Origin: Rhizobium leguminosarum bv. viciae USDA 2370
Lineage (GTDB): Bacteria; Pseudomonadota; Alphaproteobacteria; Rhizobiales; Rhizobiaceae
Direction of reading: 5' to 3'
NCBI RefSeq assembly: GCF_002008365.1
Contig: NZ_MRDL01000004.1
Location: 1 to 48,294, forward strand
DNA length: 48,294 nucleotides
Shown: piece by piece, positions 39,399 to 46,607 of the stretch
Position numbering within the stretch: position 1 is the first letter of the stretch
Layout of the letters: every line of letters begins with the position of its first letter
Made by a program: the position numbers and the translations under genes
The notes under the pieces: model-generated
The model's database searches: none
The model's input: only the letters and a program-made list of their open reading frames with translations
What the model was told of the DNA's origin: nothing

Positions 39399-41009
39399 AT
39401 GAAATGCATGCTCCCCGGAATGATGCTGCTGGCATCGACTATTCTCGGCGGTATTCCTGCCGCTGCAGCCGACGCGACGCCGCCAATCCTCGTTACGCCG
39501 GACAAAGTCGATAGCCGTATCGGGATGCTTGAGTTCAAGGACGGCGCTCCAACAGCCGAGACCGTCGACAAGGTTTACGACACGCTGGATTTCACACGGG
39601 CTCTGGACGCCTACCTCAACAGCTACGGCGGCGCATCTGCCTACGCAATCCGTAAGGGTTTCATCAGTGCAGGTGCTGAGGACAATTCCGTCATCATCTA
39701 TTCGGAACTGATGGATTCGAATTCGCTGTTCCTCACCCCGAACGCCGACACCGTCTATTACATGGCAGTCGTCGATCTGACGAAGGGCCCGATGGTGATC
39801 GAGCAACCACCGAAGGGGCTCGGCACCATAAACGATATGTGGTTTCAATGGGTCGTCGACATCGGCTTTCCCGGCCCCGACCGCGGCGAAGGCGGAAAAT
39901 ATCTGGTCGTACCGCCAGCCTATGACGGTCCACTTCCCGAAGGTGGTTTTTTTGTAGCGCGATCGAAGACAAACCGCGTTCTGTATGCGGCGCGGGCCTT
40001 TCTGACCGACAACGACCCGAAGCCCACTGCCGAGCTGATCAAGAAAGCGCTCAAGATATACCCTTACACCCCAGGAGGCGTTGGCACGAGCATCGCGACC
40101 GCGCTCCAGGGCGACGTCAAACTGGAAGTGGGTCCGGCAATTCCCGAGACGAAATTCGTCGAAGCGAGCGGAAAATCGTTCAACACCATCCCGCCGACCG
40201 ACGACTCGTTCTTCGCGATGATCGACGCCAATATTCAGGACGAACCCGCCACTTCCTACAATCCGGAGCTTGCAGGGCAGTTGGCGGCGATTGGCATTGT
40301 GAAGGGTAAGGAATTCAAGCCGGACGACCGCATGAAGAAGATACTGACCGATGCCGCAAAAGTGGGAAACGCGGCAGGGCGTGTGTTGAATTGGCGGCCG
40401 AATGAAGCTCACGGCTGGAGCTACTATCCCGGCTCCTCATGGACGAACATGCTCTGGCAGGGTGGCGCCAACTTCGAGACGCCCCCGCCATTATTTACCA
40501 AAGACGGCAAGTTCGAACCGCTTCCGTCGACCGGAGCGCGGACCCTCGATTCGAAGACCGCGTTCTACTACGCCTACACCCTCGACTCTCCAGGCATGAT
40601 CATGCGCATTCCACGCGTCGGCTCGCAGTATCTCATCGGATTCCTCGACGCCGACAAGAAAGACCTTGATGGTGCCAAGACCTACAAAGTGACGCTGCCG
40701 CCGAACATTCCCGCGGCTGCTTTCTGGTCGTTCACGCTCTACGACAACCAGACCCGGTCGATGCTCCAAACGCCCCAGCGTTATCCGCGTGCTGGCAGCC
40801 AGAGCTATCCGACACCCGCAGCATCCGCCGAGGATGACGGCTCCACAATCGTGTATTACGGCCCAAAGAAGCCGGAGGGCGTCAAAGACGGGAACTGGGT
40901 TCAGACCATGCCGGGAAAGGGGTACTTCACGATCCTTCGGCTCTACAGTCCGCTTGAGACCTTCTTCACCAAAGAATGGCGGCTGAGCGAGATCGAAGCC
41001 GTGAAATAA
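39399..41009 (+). CDS. DUF1254/DUF1214 domain exported protein (copy 2)
   Basis: 536 residues. Signal peptide 1-24 (MLLASTILGGIPAAAA), so periplasmic. DUF1254 (about 60-190) shows DFTRALDAYLNSYGGASAYA and LFLTPNADTVYYMAVVDL; DUF1214 (about 395-520) shows KTAFYYAYTLDSPGMIMRI, AAFWSFTLYDNQTRSML and the tail GYFTILRLYSPLETFFTKEW. Only distantly similar to copy 1 at 2040. ATG 39399 preceded by GAAAGGG. Its R1 leader is shared with the sulfatase. Family function is unknown; co-localisation with sulfatases suggests a role in handling sulfated compounds. Confidence 0.88.
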   Translation: MKCMLPGMMLLASTILGGIPAAAADATPPILVTPDKVDSRIGMLEFKDGAPTAETVDKVYDTLDFTRALDAYLNSYGGASAYAIRKGFISAGAEDNSVIIYSELMDSNSLFLTPNADTVYYMAVVDLTKGPMVIEQPPKGLGTINDMWFQWVVDIGFPGPDRGEGGKYLVVPPAYDGPLPEGGFFVARSKTNRVLYAARAFLTDNDPKPTAELIKKALKIYPYTPGGVGTSIATALQGDVKLEVGPAIPETKFVEASGKSFNTIPPTDDSFFAMIDANIQDEPATSYNPELAGQLAAIGIVKGKEFKPDDRMKKILTDAAKVGNAAGRVLNWRPNEAHGWSYYPGSSWTNMLWQGGANFETPPPLFTKDGKFEPLPSTGARTLDSKTAFYYAYTLDSPGMIMRIPRVGSQYLIGFLDADKKDLDGAKTYKVTLPPNIPAAAFWSFTLYDNQTRSMLQTPQRYPRAGSQSYPTPAASAEDDGSTIVYYGPKKPEGVKDGNWVQTMPGKGYFTILRLYSPLETFFTKEWRLSEIEAVK

Positions 41010-41311
41010 CGGCCGGGGTCGACATAGAAGCGCCGGACTCGGAAAAGCCGGCCAATGCTCTAAAAAGGTACCGAGCGGCACAGGCTCGATCGGCGGTCGT
41101 CGGTTTACCCTTGCCATTGGATGATGATGGGGCGTTGGGTCTGCTTTCGGCCCCAACCGGACATTGGCCGCCGCAAAAATCCGCCGCGAAACTCCAACCT
41201 TTGCGACAGAGTTTTGCGGCGAGAATCCTCGAACGCTTTCAGGAAAGACCGGAGTGTCGCAAAAGTCAGGATTTGTGCGGCGAACCATCCTCGTGGAAGG
41301 GCAACACCGGC
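41010..41311. other. Gene-free stretch after the DUF1254 gene
   Basis: No gene. The sequence around 41120-41200 resembles widespread rhizobial intergenic text (reading ...CFRPQPDIGR... in one frame), probably another dispersed element. No terminator stands out. Confidence 0.4.
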
Positions 41312-41764
41312 CTAAAGTGGCTTTCGGAAGAACACGACGCGCTGTGTCTCCTCAAATCCTAAAGCAGTATGGAGCGCATGGCTGGCTGAATTCTCAAGCC
41401 GCGCGTCAGAGCCAAACTCAACACACCCAAGCGACTTTCCCCAATCGGCAACGGCATTGCAAAGCGATCGGGCGATACCCTTTCGCCTGTCAACGGGCCT
41501 GATATAAATCCCTTCGAGGAATAGAACCGGCGAACTGCTGCATCCATTCACATAATCATGTCGCAAACTGGCCTCAGCAAACCCGACAGCTTCATTCGCA
41601 GCATTTCGAGCGATGAACGCGATGGCTTCTCCACTTTCTGAAAGAAACGCCCGGCCCAACTCAGCTCGATGATCTTCGAGCGAGTGATGCGGCCACAGCG
41701 CAACGCGAAGCTCCGCCCAAGACTCAACATCCTTTATGGTCCCAATCTCGATAATCGATTCCAT
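41312..41764 (-). CDS. AAC(6')-like GNAT acetyltransferase
   Basis: 150 residues from ATG 41764. GNAT fold with the acetyl-CoA loop RPVDRRKGIARSLCNAVADW. The pattern LRVALWPHHSLEDHRAEL at the N-terminus, FLEGIYIRPVDRR, GCVEFGSDARLENSASHALH and the tail LGFEETQRVVFFRK matches chromosomal aminoglycoside 6'-N-acetyltransferases. It probably acetylates a small amine; resistance is not shown by sequence alone. An upstream in-frame ATG at 41830 is less likely. Isolated gene between repeat-rich stretches. Confidence 0.82.
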   Translation of the reverse strand: MESIIEIGTIKDVESWAELRVALWPHHSLEDHRAELGRAFLSESGEAIAFIARNAANEAVGFAEASLRHDYVNGCSSSPVLFLEGIYIRPVDRRKGIARSLCNAVADWGKSLGCVEFGSDARLENSASHALHTALGFEETQRVVFFRKPL

Positions 41765-41897
41765 ATTGTGGTTCTCTTTTGTCGCGAAATTTCCCGATGA
41801 AAGCGACACTTGTTTTCCTGACTTTTGCAACCTCGCAGAATAGACGGTTTTGCGGTGCCGGCAATGTCAGCAAATGGCGCAAATCCGCAGCGCGCAC

Positions 41898-42049
41898 AGC
41901 GGGAAATATGCCGAGCTGGACCGGGAAGCCGCGGACTTCAGGGATTGCCTCGGCATGGTCTCAGGCTCGAAATCAATGCCGGACTTGCATATCGGCTCTA
42001 GAGGTGAAGGCGAGACGGTTTCACGGATGCAAAGAGTCCAGGCGGGGCG
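41898..42049. repeat. Duplicated segment R2, copy 2
   Basis: Second copy of 38541-38693. Together with R1 and the TetR relic it shows that 34-42 kb was built by repeated duplication. Here a frame of about 77 codons (41850-42083) stays open through the segment, but I do not recognise the product. Confidence 0.75.
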
Positions 42050-42276
42050 GAACCGTTGCTGCGGCTATCGGTTAATCCGCTGAGGTCGCGGCGTGCCAAT
42101 CGGACGTGACGGAGATGGTGAACGCACCGGTTTTTCCGATTTCTCGGTGCGGGCGCAAATGCCAGGAGAGCACCTTACCCGTTCGCCGCGACCTCATCCC
42201 GCCGCCTGCCCGTCAAAGCCGGTGGAACACGTGAGCGACCATGCTCCGCGTGGATCGATCAGAGGAGGAGAAGGTC

Positions 42277-42495
42277 ATGAGCAAGAATAATTGGAAGGTC
42301 GGGCTTCGCGCCAAGCTGGAGCGTCTCGTCGACGACTGCGTTGTGGCCGGGGCAAGGCAGCAGGACGTCTTCGATGTGATCATCAAGGAGATCGGCAATC
42401 TGCGCGCAGCCCTTGAGCGCGATCCCGACCCTGCGGAGGACGACGTTGCCGTCATAGAGGAGCCTGCGAACGATTGGCCGGCGGCCGACAGGTGA
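42277..42495 (+). CDS. Small hypothetical cytoplasmic protein (72 aa)
   Basis: From ATG 42277 with the strong ribosome site GGAGAAGG just upstream. Begins MSKNNWKVGLRAKLERLVDD, then CVVAGARQQDVFDVIIKEIGN, LRAALERDPDPAEDD; helical first half and an acidic C-terminus. I do not recognise a named family, though the composition is that of a conserved rhizobial small protein. It precedes a stress-response membrane protein gene on the same strand. Confidence 0.6.
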   Translation: MSKNNWKVGLRAKLERLVDDCVVAGARQQDVFDVIIKEIGNLRAALERDPDPAEDDVAVIEEPANDWPAADR

Positions 42496-42543
42496 CCTGA
42501 ATAAGATCGGGAGGGGCACGCGACCTCTTGCGGGCGGGCTTAT

Positions 42544-42569
42544 GGAACCAACTGGCGCGGCGGAGGGTT
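42544..42569 (+). promoter_or_regulatory. Predicted EcfG/RpoE2-type promoter for the GlsB-like gene
   Basis: GGAAC (42544-42548) is followed after 19 bp by TT (42568-42569), within the alphaproteobacterial general-stress consensus. The GlsB/YeaQ-like gene starts 92 bp downstream and is a stress gene, which supports the call; the -10 match is minimal. Confidence 0.4.
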
Positions 42570-42660
42570 ATAGTGTTGTCGCTTGGCCATCGGTTTAGCT
42601 CGATCGGCGAGACATGATAGCCGGCGCCGGCCGCTCAATCATTCACAATGGGGAATTGCT

Positions 42661-42918
42661 ATGGAAAGTGCAGGTATCGGCTGGATCGCCGCAATCATCA
42701 TCGGCGGCATTGCCGGCTGGCTCGCCGAAATGCTCATGAAGAGCAACATGGGCGTGCTGATGAACATCATTCTCGGTATTGTCGGCGCCATCGTCGCCAA
42801 CTTTATCCTCTCGCTCTTCGGCGTCGCCCTTGGCGGCTGGCTGGGTTATCTGATCGCGGGCTTCATTGGAGCCTGCATCCTGATAGCCGTTGCGAGAATG
42901 GTCAGACGTACGGCCTGA
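42661..42918 (+). CDS. GlsB/YeaQ/YmgE-family stress membrane protein
   Basis: 85 residues with three hydrophobic segments: WIAAIIIGGIAGWLAEML, GVLMNIILGIVGAIVANFIL and ALGGWLGYLIAGFIGACILIA. The G-W-L-A and NIILGIVGA strings are the transglycosylase-associated (GlsB/YeaQ) signature. An inner-membrane protein of the general stress response, exact role unknown. ATG 42661 preceded by GGGGAATT; a GGAAC-type promoter lies upstream and a hairpin terminator follows, so it is a single-gene transcript. Confidence 0.88.
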   Translation: MESAGIGWIAAIIIGGIAGWLAEMLMKSNMGVLMNIILGIVGAIVANFILSLFGVALGGWLGYLIAGFIGACILIAVARMVRRTA

Positions 42919-42927
42919 TCAAACAGG

Positions 42928-42951
42928 AGGCGGCCCGCAAACCGGCCGCCT
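42928..42951 (+). terminator. Hairpin terminator after the GlsB-like gene
   Basis: AGGCGGCC (42928-42935) pairs perfectly with GGCCGCCT (42944-42951) across an eight-base loop, followed by tcatcacgtttt. It lies 10 bp after the stop and could work for the convergent PNPOx gene too. Confidence 0.6.
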
Positions 42952-42991
42952 TCATCACGTTTTCGCGCGCTCACGCGTGGTCGTCCGGCGT

Positions 42992-43561
42992 TCAGGGATT
43001 GACCCAGCGGGAGGAGGTCAGCGCGCCCAGTTTGTCGTAGGCAAAGACTGCGCGTCGGTTGTCGGCGTGGCGCAGCTGGAACCAGTCCAGCGTCTCGGCC
43101 CGAAATATCAGCACCCCGAAGAAGGCCCGTCCATCGGCGTCTGCGCCCGCTGCCTCGCTTGCCGGCTGCTCGCCGATTTCGTCGCCCGGCGGCCCACCCA
43201 TATAGGTACTGCGCGTCGATCGCGGCAGCAAGCTCCAGGCTTCAGTCGCGCTTTCGCTTGCCGGTCCATGGAGTTCGGCCGATCCCTGAAGGCGAAGCTG
43301 CACTTTCGGCTGCGGGCCATAGCCGAGGATGGTGACCAAAGGGTTGGCCGATATTTCCTGCCATTTCGGGCTTCTGACATCGGTATGGATTTCCAGGATG
43401 CGTCGCGCCGCATCCGCGCGCCGCAGCACCACCATGCGGGCTTGCGGCCGGCCGCCGGCGTCGACCGAACACAGGTTCAGGTAGCGGAAGGCCGACTGCG
43501 GATCGGCGGCAGCACCTTCGAGTTCGGCCCAGGCCGATGCATCGACCTCGGCGAGGTTCAC
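42992..43561 (-). CDS. Pyridoxamine-5'-phosphate-oxidase-family flavoprotein
   Basis: 189 residues from GTG 43561 (GGAGG upstream, coupled to a 20-codon leader by a GTGA overlap). PNPOx-like split barrel: FRYLNLCSVDAGGRPQARMV then VLRRADAARRILEIHTDVRS, PKWQEISANPLVTILGYGPQ, and a C-terminal WFQLRHADNRRAVFAY. FMN- or PLP-binding oxidase/reductase of the PdxH-related group; the true PdxH C-terminal signature is not seen, so it need not make PLP. It follows the SDR gene in the same operon. Confidence 0.82.
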   Translation of the reverse strand: MNLAEVDASAWAELEGAAADPQSAFRYLNLCSVDAGGRPQARMVVLRRADAARRILEIHTDVRSPKWQEISANPLVTILGYGPQPKVQLRLQGSAELHGPASESATEAWSLLPRSTRSTYMGGPPGDEIGEQPASEAAGADADGRAFFGVLIFRAETLDWFQLRHADNRRAVFAYDKLGALTSSRWVNP

Positions 43562-43620
43562 TGTGTCGCCTCCGCCTCGGCGTCTCTTATCTCGCCGGCC
43601 TTGACGTAGTCGCAGCACAT
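43558..43620 (-). CDS. 20-codon leader peptide coupled to the PNPOx gene
   Basis: ATG 43620 has a strong ribosome site (GGGAG eight bases upstream) and opens a 20-codon frame starting MCCDYVKAGE and ending EAEATQ. Its stop TGA overlaps the downstream GTG start (GTGA), so translation is probably coupled. Two adjacent cysteine codons follow the start. Too short for routine gene finders; may be a regulatory leader or a micro-protein. Confidence 0.45.
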   Translation of the reverse strand: MCCDYVKAGEIRDAEAEATQ

Positions 43621-43652
43621 CGCTGTTCTCCCTGGCGTTGAAAGCGGTCCTG

Positions 43653-44357
43653 TCAGACGGACCGGGTAAGGCCGCCGTCGATCTTGAGGCTCTGGCCGGT
43701 GATATAGCCCGCCCCTTCGGAAACGAGGAAGGAAATCGTCGCCGCCACTTCGGCGCTGGTGCCATAACGCTTCATCGGTACGCTGTCGCGGCGCTCCTCC
43801 GTCGCCGGCAGGCTGTCGATCCAGCCTGGCAACACGTTGTTGATGCGGATGCCGTCGCCCGCATAGGTATCGGCGTAAATCTTGGTGTAGGCGGCGAGCC
43901 CGGCGCGGAAGACGGCCGAGGTCGGGAACATCGCCGACGGTTCAGCCACCCAGGCGGTGGAGATATTGACGATTGCGCCCGACTTCTGCGCCTGCATGAT
44001 CGGCGTCACCAGCCGAACCGAACGGATGACGTTCATCAGATAGACGTCGAGGCCGGTATGCCACTGTTCGTCGGTGACCTCGGTGATCGGCGCACGGGGA
44101 CCGTGACCTGCGCTGTTGACGAGAGCGTCGATGCGACCCCACTTTTCCATGCATGCGTCGACCAGGCGCTCGAGGTCGTCGTTGGACTGGTTCGAGCCGG
44201 TGACGCCGATGCCGCCCAGTTCGGTGGCAAGCGCCTCGCCCTTGCCTGACGAGGACAGGATGGCGATCTTGAAGCCATCGGCCGCAAGCCGCCTCGCGGC
44301 TTCCGCACCCATGCCACTGCCGCCAGCCGTAATGATCGCTACCTTTTCTACTGTCAT
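43653..44357 (-). CDS. Atypical SDR-family oxidoreductase
   Basis: 234 residues from ATG 44357 (GGGAGAG upstream). Rossmann motif ITAGGSGMG, NSAG in VNSAGHG, GAIVNIS and the C-terminal FLVSEGAGYITGQSLKIDGG are typical SDR. The active-site YxxxK is not conserved: at SAVFRAGLAAYTK the Tyr position is Ser and the Lys is Arg. This matches a recognisable subgroup (TSAVFRAGL...NNVLPGWID) whose chemistry is unproven. First gene of an operon with the 20-codon leader and PNPOx gene; divergent from a LysR gene that probably controls it. Confidence 0.85.
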   Translation of the reverse strand: MTVEKVAIITAGGSGMGAEAARRLAADGFKIAILSSSGKGEALATELGGIGVTGSNQSNDDLERLVDACMEKWGRIDALVNSAGHGPRAPITEVTDEQWHTGLDVYLMNVIRSVRLVTPIMQAQKSGAIVNISTAWVAEPSAMFPTSAVFRAGLAAYTKIYADTYAGDGIRINNVLPGWIDSLPATEERRDSVPMKRYGTSAEVAATISFLVSEGAGYITGQSLKIDGGLTRSV

Positions 44358-44480
44358 CGTCGCTCTCCCTACCAGATTTTGCACCGATTGCCGGGCTCTG
44401 ATCCTTCGAATACCATGGGCTTCAAGCGAGAGCGAACCAGTTTTCGTGACATGTCCCAGTAGAAAAACTATCGAGAGTCC

Positions 44481-45362
44481 ATGTCCATAGGCAATCTTCC
44501 CTCCCTCAACGGCCTCAAGGCCTTCGACGTGGCGGCGCGTCATCTGAACTTCCGGCTGGCGGCCGAAGAGCTCGGCGTCACCCAGGGAGCTGTTGCCCAG
44601 CACGTGCGCGGGCTCGAGGCGGAACTCGGGGTGGCATTGTTCGAGCGCCTGCCGAAGTCATTGGCGCTGACCGGCGAGGGGCGAAGCTACGTCGCCGACG
44701 TCAGGCGCGCCTTCGAACTGCTCGCAAACGCGACGGCGAACCTGAAGCCTCAGCCGGTCAAACTGGTGGTCAGCACGACACCGACCTTCGCCTCGAGATG
44801 GCTGATCCCGCGTCTTCCGGATTTCACCTCGCGGCATCCCGATCTCGATCTCCACATCCTGGCGACGGACCGCATTTCCAGCTTCCAGGTCGACGGCGTC
44901 GATCTCGCCGTCCGATATGGCAGCCCTCCCTTCGGTCCAGGCCTCGCCGCCGAGCTGCTGTTCGAGCAGGAGATCATCTCCATCTGCAATCCAAGCCTCG
45001 TCGCCGACGGAGCCGAGCCCAACAACGCGGAAGAACTCTCGCACTACACGCTGCTTCACGATGCCCATAATTCCTGGCCCGAATATATCGATCGTTTCCT
45101 CGGCGGCGGTGATCCCACGCTGTTTCGCGGCATCAGCTTCTCACAGACATCGCACGCGATCGAAGCTGCCATCGCCGGACAGGGCATCGCCGTGGCAACC
45201 CGCGCTTTCGTCTCGACCGACATCGAGGCGGGCAGGCTGAGGCAAGTCTTCGACGGCGCCCTCAGGGCGCGTTCGCACTTCTATCTGGTGAAGCCGCGAT
45301 ATCGGAAGTCCGAAGCGGTGGACAAGCTTCAGGACTGGCTGCGCTCGCAGGCGCAGAGCTGA
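44481..45362 (+). CDS. LysR-family regulator (GcvA-like)
   Basis: 293 residues, ATG 44481. GcvA-type N-terminus: LPSLNGLKAFDVAARHLNFR, LAAEELGVTQGAVAQHVRGLEAELGVALFERLPKSLALT, then VKLVVSTTPTFASRWLIPRL and VDLAVRYGSPP. The domain structure is a winged HTH (1-65) plus a substrate-binding domain (95-290). Divergent from the SDR operon with 123 bp between starts, the usual layout for a LysR activator and its target. Effector unknown. Confidence 0.92.
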   Translation: MSIGNLPSLNGLKAFDVAARHLNFRLAAEELGVTQGAVAQHVRGLEAELGVALFERLPKSLALTGEGRSYVADVRRAFELLANATANLKPQPVKLVVSTTPTFASRWLIPRLPDFTSRHPDLDLHILATDRISSFQVDGVDLAVRYGSPPFGPGLAAELLFEQEIISICNPSLVADGAEPNNAEELSHYTLLHDAHNSWPEYIDRFLGGGDPTLFRGISFSQTSHAIEAAIAGQGIAVATRAFVSTDIEAGRLRQVFDGALRARSHFYLVKPRYRKSEAVDKLQDWLRSQAQS

Positions 45363-45781
45363 CGGCAATTCCAATTTTCTCCTGGCCCAATTTTCTCCTA
45401 GAAGGTTACTATCCGGAATGGGCATTTGTGTACTTGTTGGTGTGGTCTTTCGTTGTTTGGATTTTCGGAGCTCTTCTTCGCAACCCTCGGCCGTCGCGGA
45501 AGAGTGGGCGCAAGCTTTGACGAGACGATACCGCATCATCAAATGATGGGCACCGATCGGCGCTTTCCGAAATCAGTAGTCGTCCACTTTCGGCTCAAAG
45601 GAGACGTTTGTTTGGCACAGACCATACGTCGTCCGTGGTATTGAAGTCATAGGAAGATCTGGGACATTGGCGTTGCTCATCTTACGCCACTGCCGCTATC
45701 CCTATGCAATCAGGAGCGCACTAAATTCGTTGATCGGATATTTGTGGCATTTGCTCCATAAGTCCGAGAATTTCTGGTGTC
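45363..45781. other. Gene-free stretch with short repeats
   Basis: About 420 bp. It contains two direct copies of CCAATTTTCTCCT (45371-45383, 45387-45399) just after the LysR stop and the second copy of the 32-bp repeat (45746-45777). Short frames on either strand are not convincing. Confidence 0.5.
45746..45777. repeat. 32-bp repeat, copy 2 (partner at 29078-29109)
   Basis: 29 of 32 bases agree with 29078-29109. It lies a few bases beyond the stop of the small secreted-protein gene. Confidence 0.5.
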
Positions 45782-46108
45782 CTATTCAACCGTGAGTGTG
45801 CCGCCCTTCTTGGAGTAGCTTTTTCCTCCAAGCGAATTGATCGTCGCGCATGCTTCCTTGGCGAACTTCTCGCACATCTGGTTCCCCTTGATGCGCCAGG
45901 TCCCTGTGTAGCTGTTCTTGTCCCCATCGACCGTAGCTTCGATCGTTCCATCTTCTTTGTAGATTGTGATGCCCGATCCGCTCTTAGACTTCCAATGGAT
46001 CGTGTGGCCCACCAACTCGCCTTTCAATTGCTCACCCGTCAGGGTCGCTGCATACGCAAATGATACGAAGGCTAGCATCATGCAGCCCGAAACTGTGATC
46101 GTCTTCAT
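45782..46108 (-). CDS. Small secreted protein with one cysteine pair
   Basis: 108 residues from ATG 46108 (a second ATG directly precedes; AGGGAG upstream). Signal peptide MKTITVSGCMMLAFVSFAYA then ATLTGEQLKGEL. The mature part (about 88 residues) is beta-rich: HTIHWKSKSGSGITIYKEDG, TIEATVDGDKNSYTGTWRIK, with two cysteines (QMCEKF, EACATI) likely to form a disulfide. It resembles the DUF995-type small secreted proteins of rhizobia, but I am not sure of the family. Confidence 0.65.
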   Translation of the reverse strand: MKTITVSGCMMLAFVSFAYAATLTGEQLKGELVGHTIHWKSKSGSGITIYKEDGTIEATVDGDKNSYTGTWRIKGNQMCEKFAKEACATINSLGGKSYSKKGGTLTVE

Positions 46109-46111
46109 CAT

Positions 46112-46607
46112 TCTCTCCCTAGTTTGACGCCCGCATTCCTAGAAGATTTATACTTCGTCGCGGTCGTTATCGCCAGTTTGGAGATCGATCCGGGCAGTGC
46201 GATGACCAGCTCGCGCGGTCACTGGGTCCCTCCGGGAGGTAGAATCTTCGGCGATGGCCAAAGTCGCGCCAGGCATCCGGTCGATCCGGGGGGCGTACTT
46301 CGACATCTCCGAAAGCTCGTTCGCCAGCCTGTGATCTAGCGTTCCCGAACCGGTGGGCTCAAGATGTTGGCAATGGCGCTATCCGGTCGAGAGCGTGATC
46401 CTCTCTGTGCGGCGTCTCGACGCGCAGGTCGCCCATCACCAAGTACATCTCATGGGACGCAATTCAGACACCGGGTGGCACGACTTCCGCGTGGGCGAAG
46501 GTCGAAGCGATCACCGACTACGCCAACGCACCGCCCGCTGTGTGGCACCGTCTTCGTCTACACTGGGGCTGCCACTCCGATCCTCAGGCCGCTGAGCAGA
46601 ACTGCAT
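46112..46607. other. Gene-free or decayed stretch
   Basis: Almost 500 bp with no convincing gene. One plus-strand frame near 46450-46600 reads ISWDAIQTPGGTTSAWAKVE then AITDYANAPPAVWHR, which looks like degraded coding sequence, but I do not recognise it. Probably the remains of a lost gene. Confidence 0.4.

Noticed and set aside
39012..40412. Minus-strand frame of 466 codons opposite the DUF1254 gene
   Set aside because: No family motif, crosses the R1 repeat and lies opposite a clear exported protein; a high-GC shadow frame.
41100..41360. Small plus-strand frames after the DUF1254 gene
   Set aside because: They resemble translated dispersed intergenic repeats of rhizobia, lack ribosome sites and overlap the AAC-like gene.
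46254..46334. Short plus-strand frame MAKVAPGIRSIRGAYFDISE
   Set aside because: Only 26 codons, no ribosome site and nothing recognisable; left as part of a decayed stretch.
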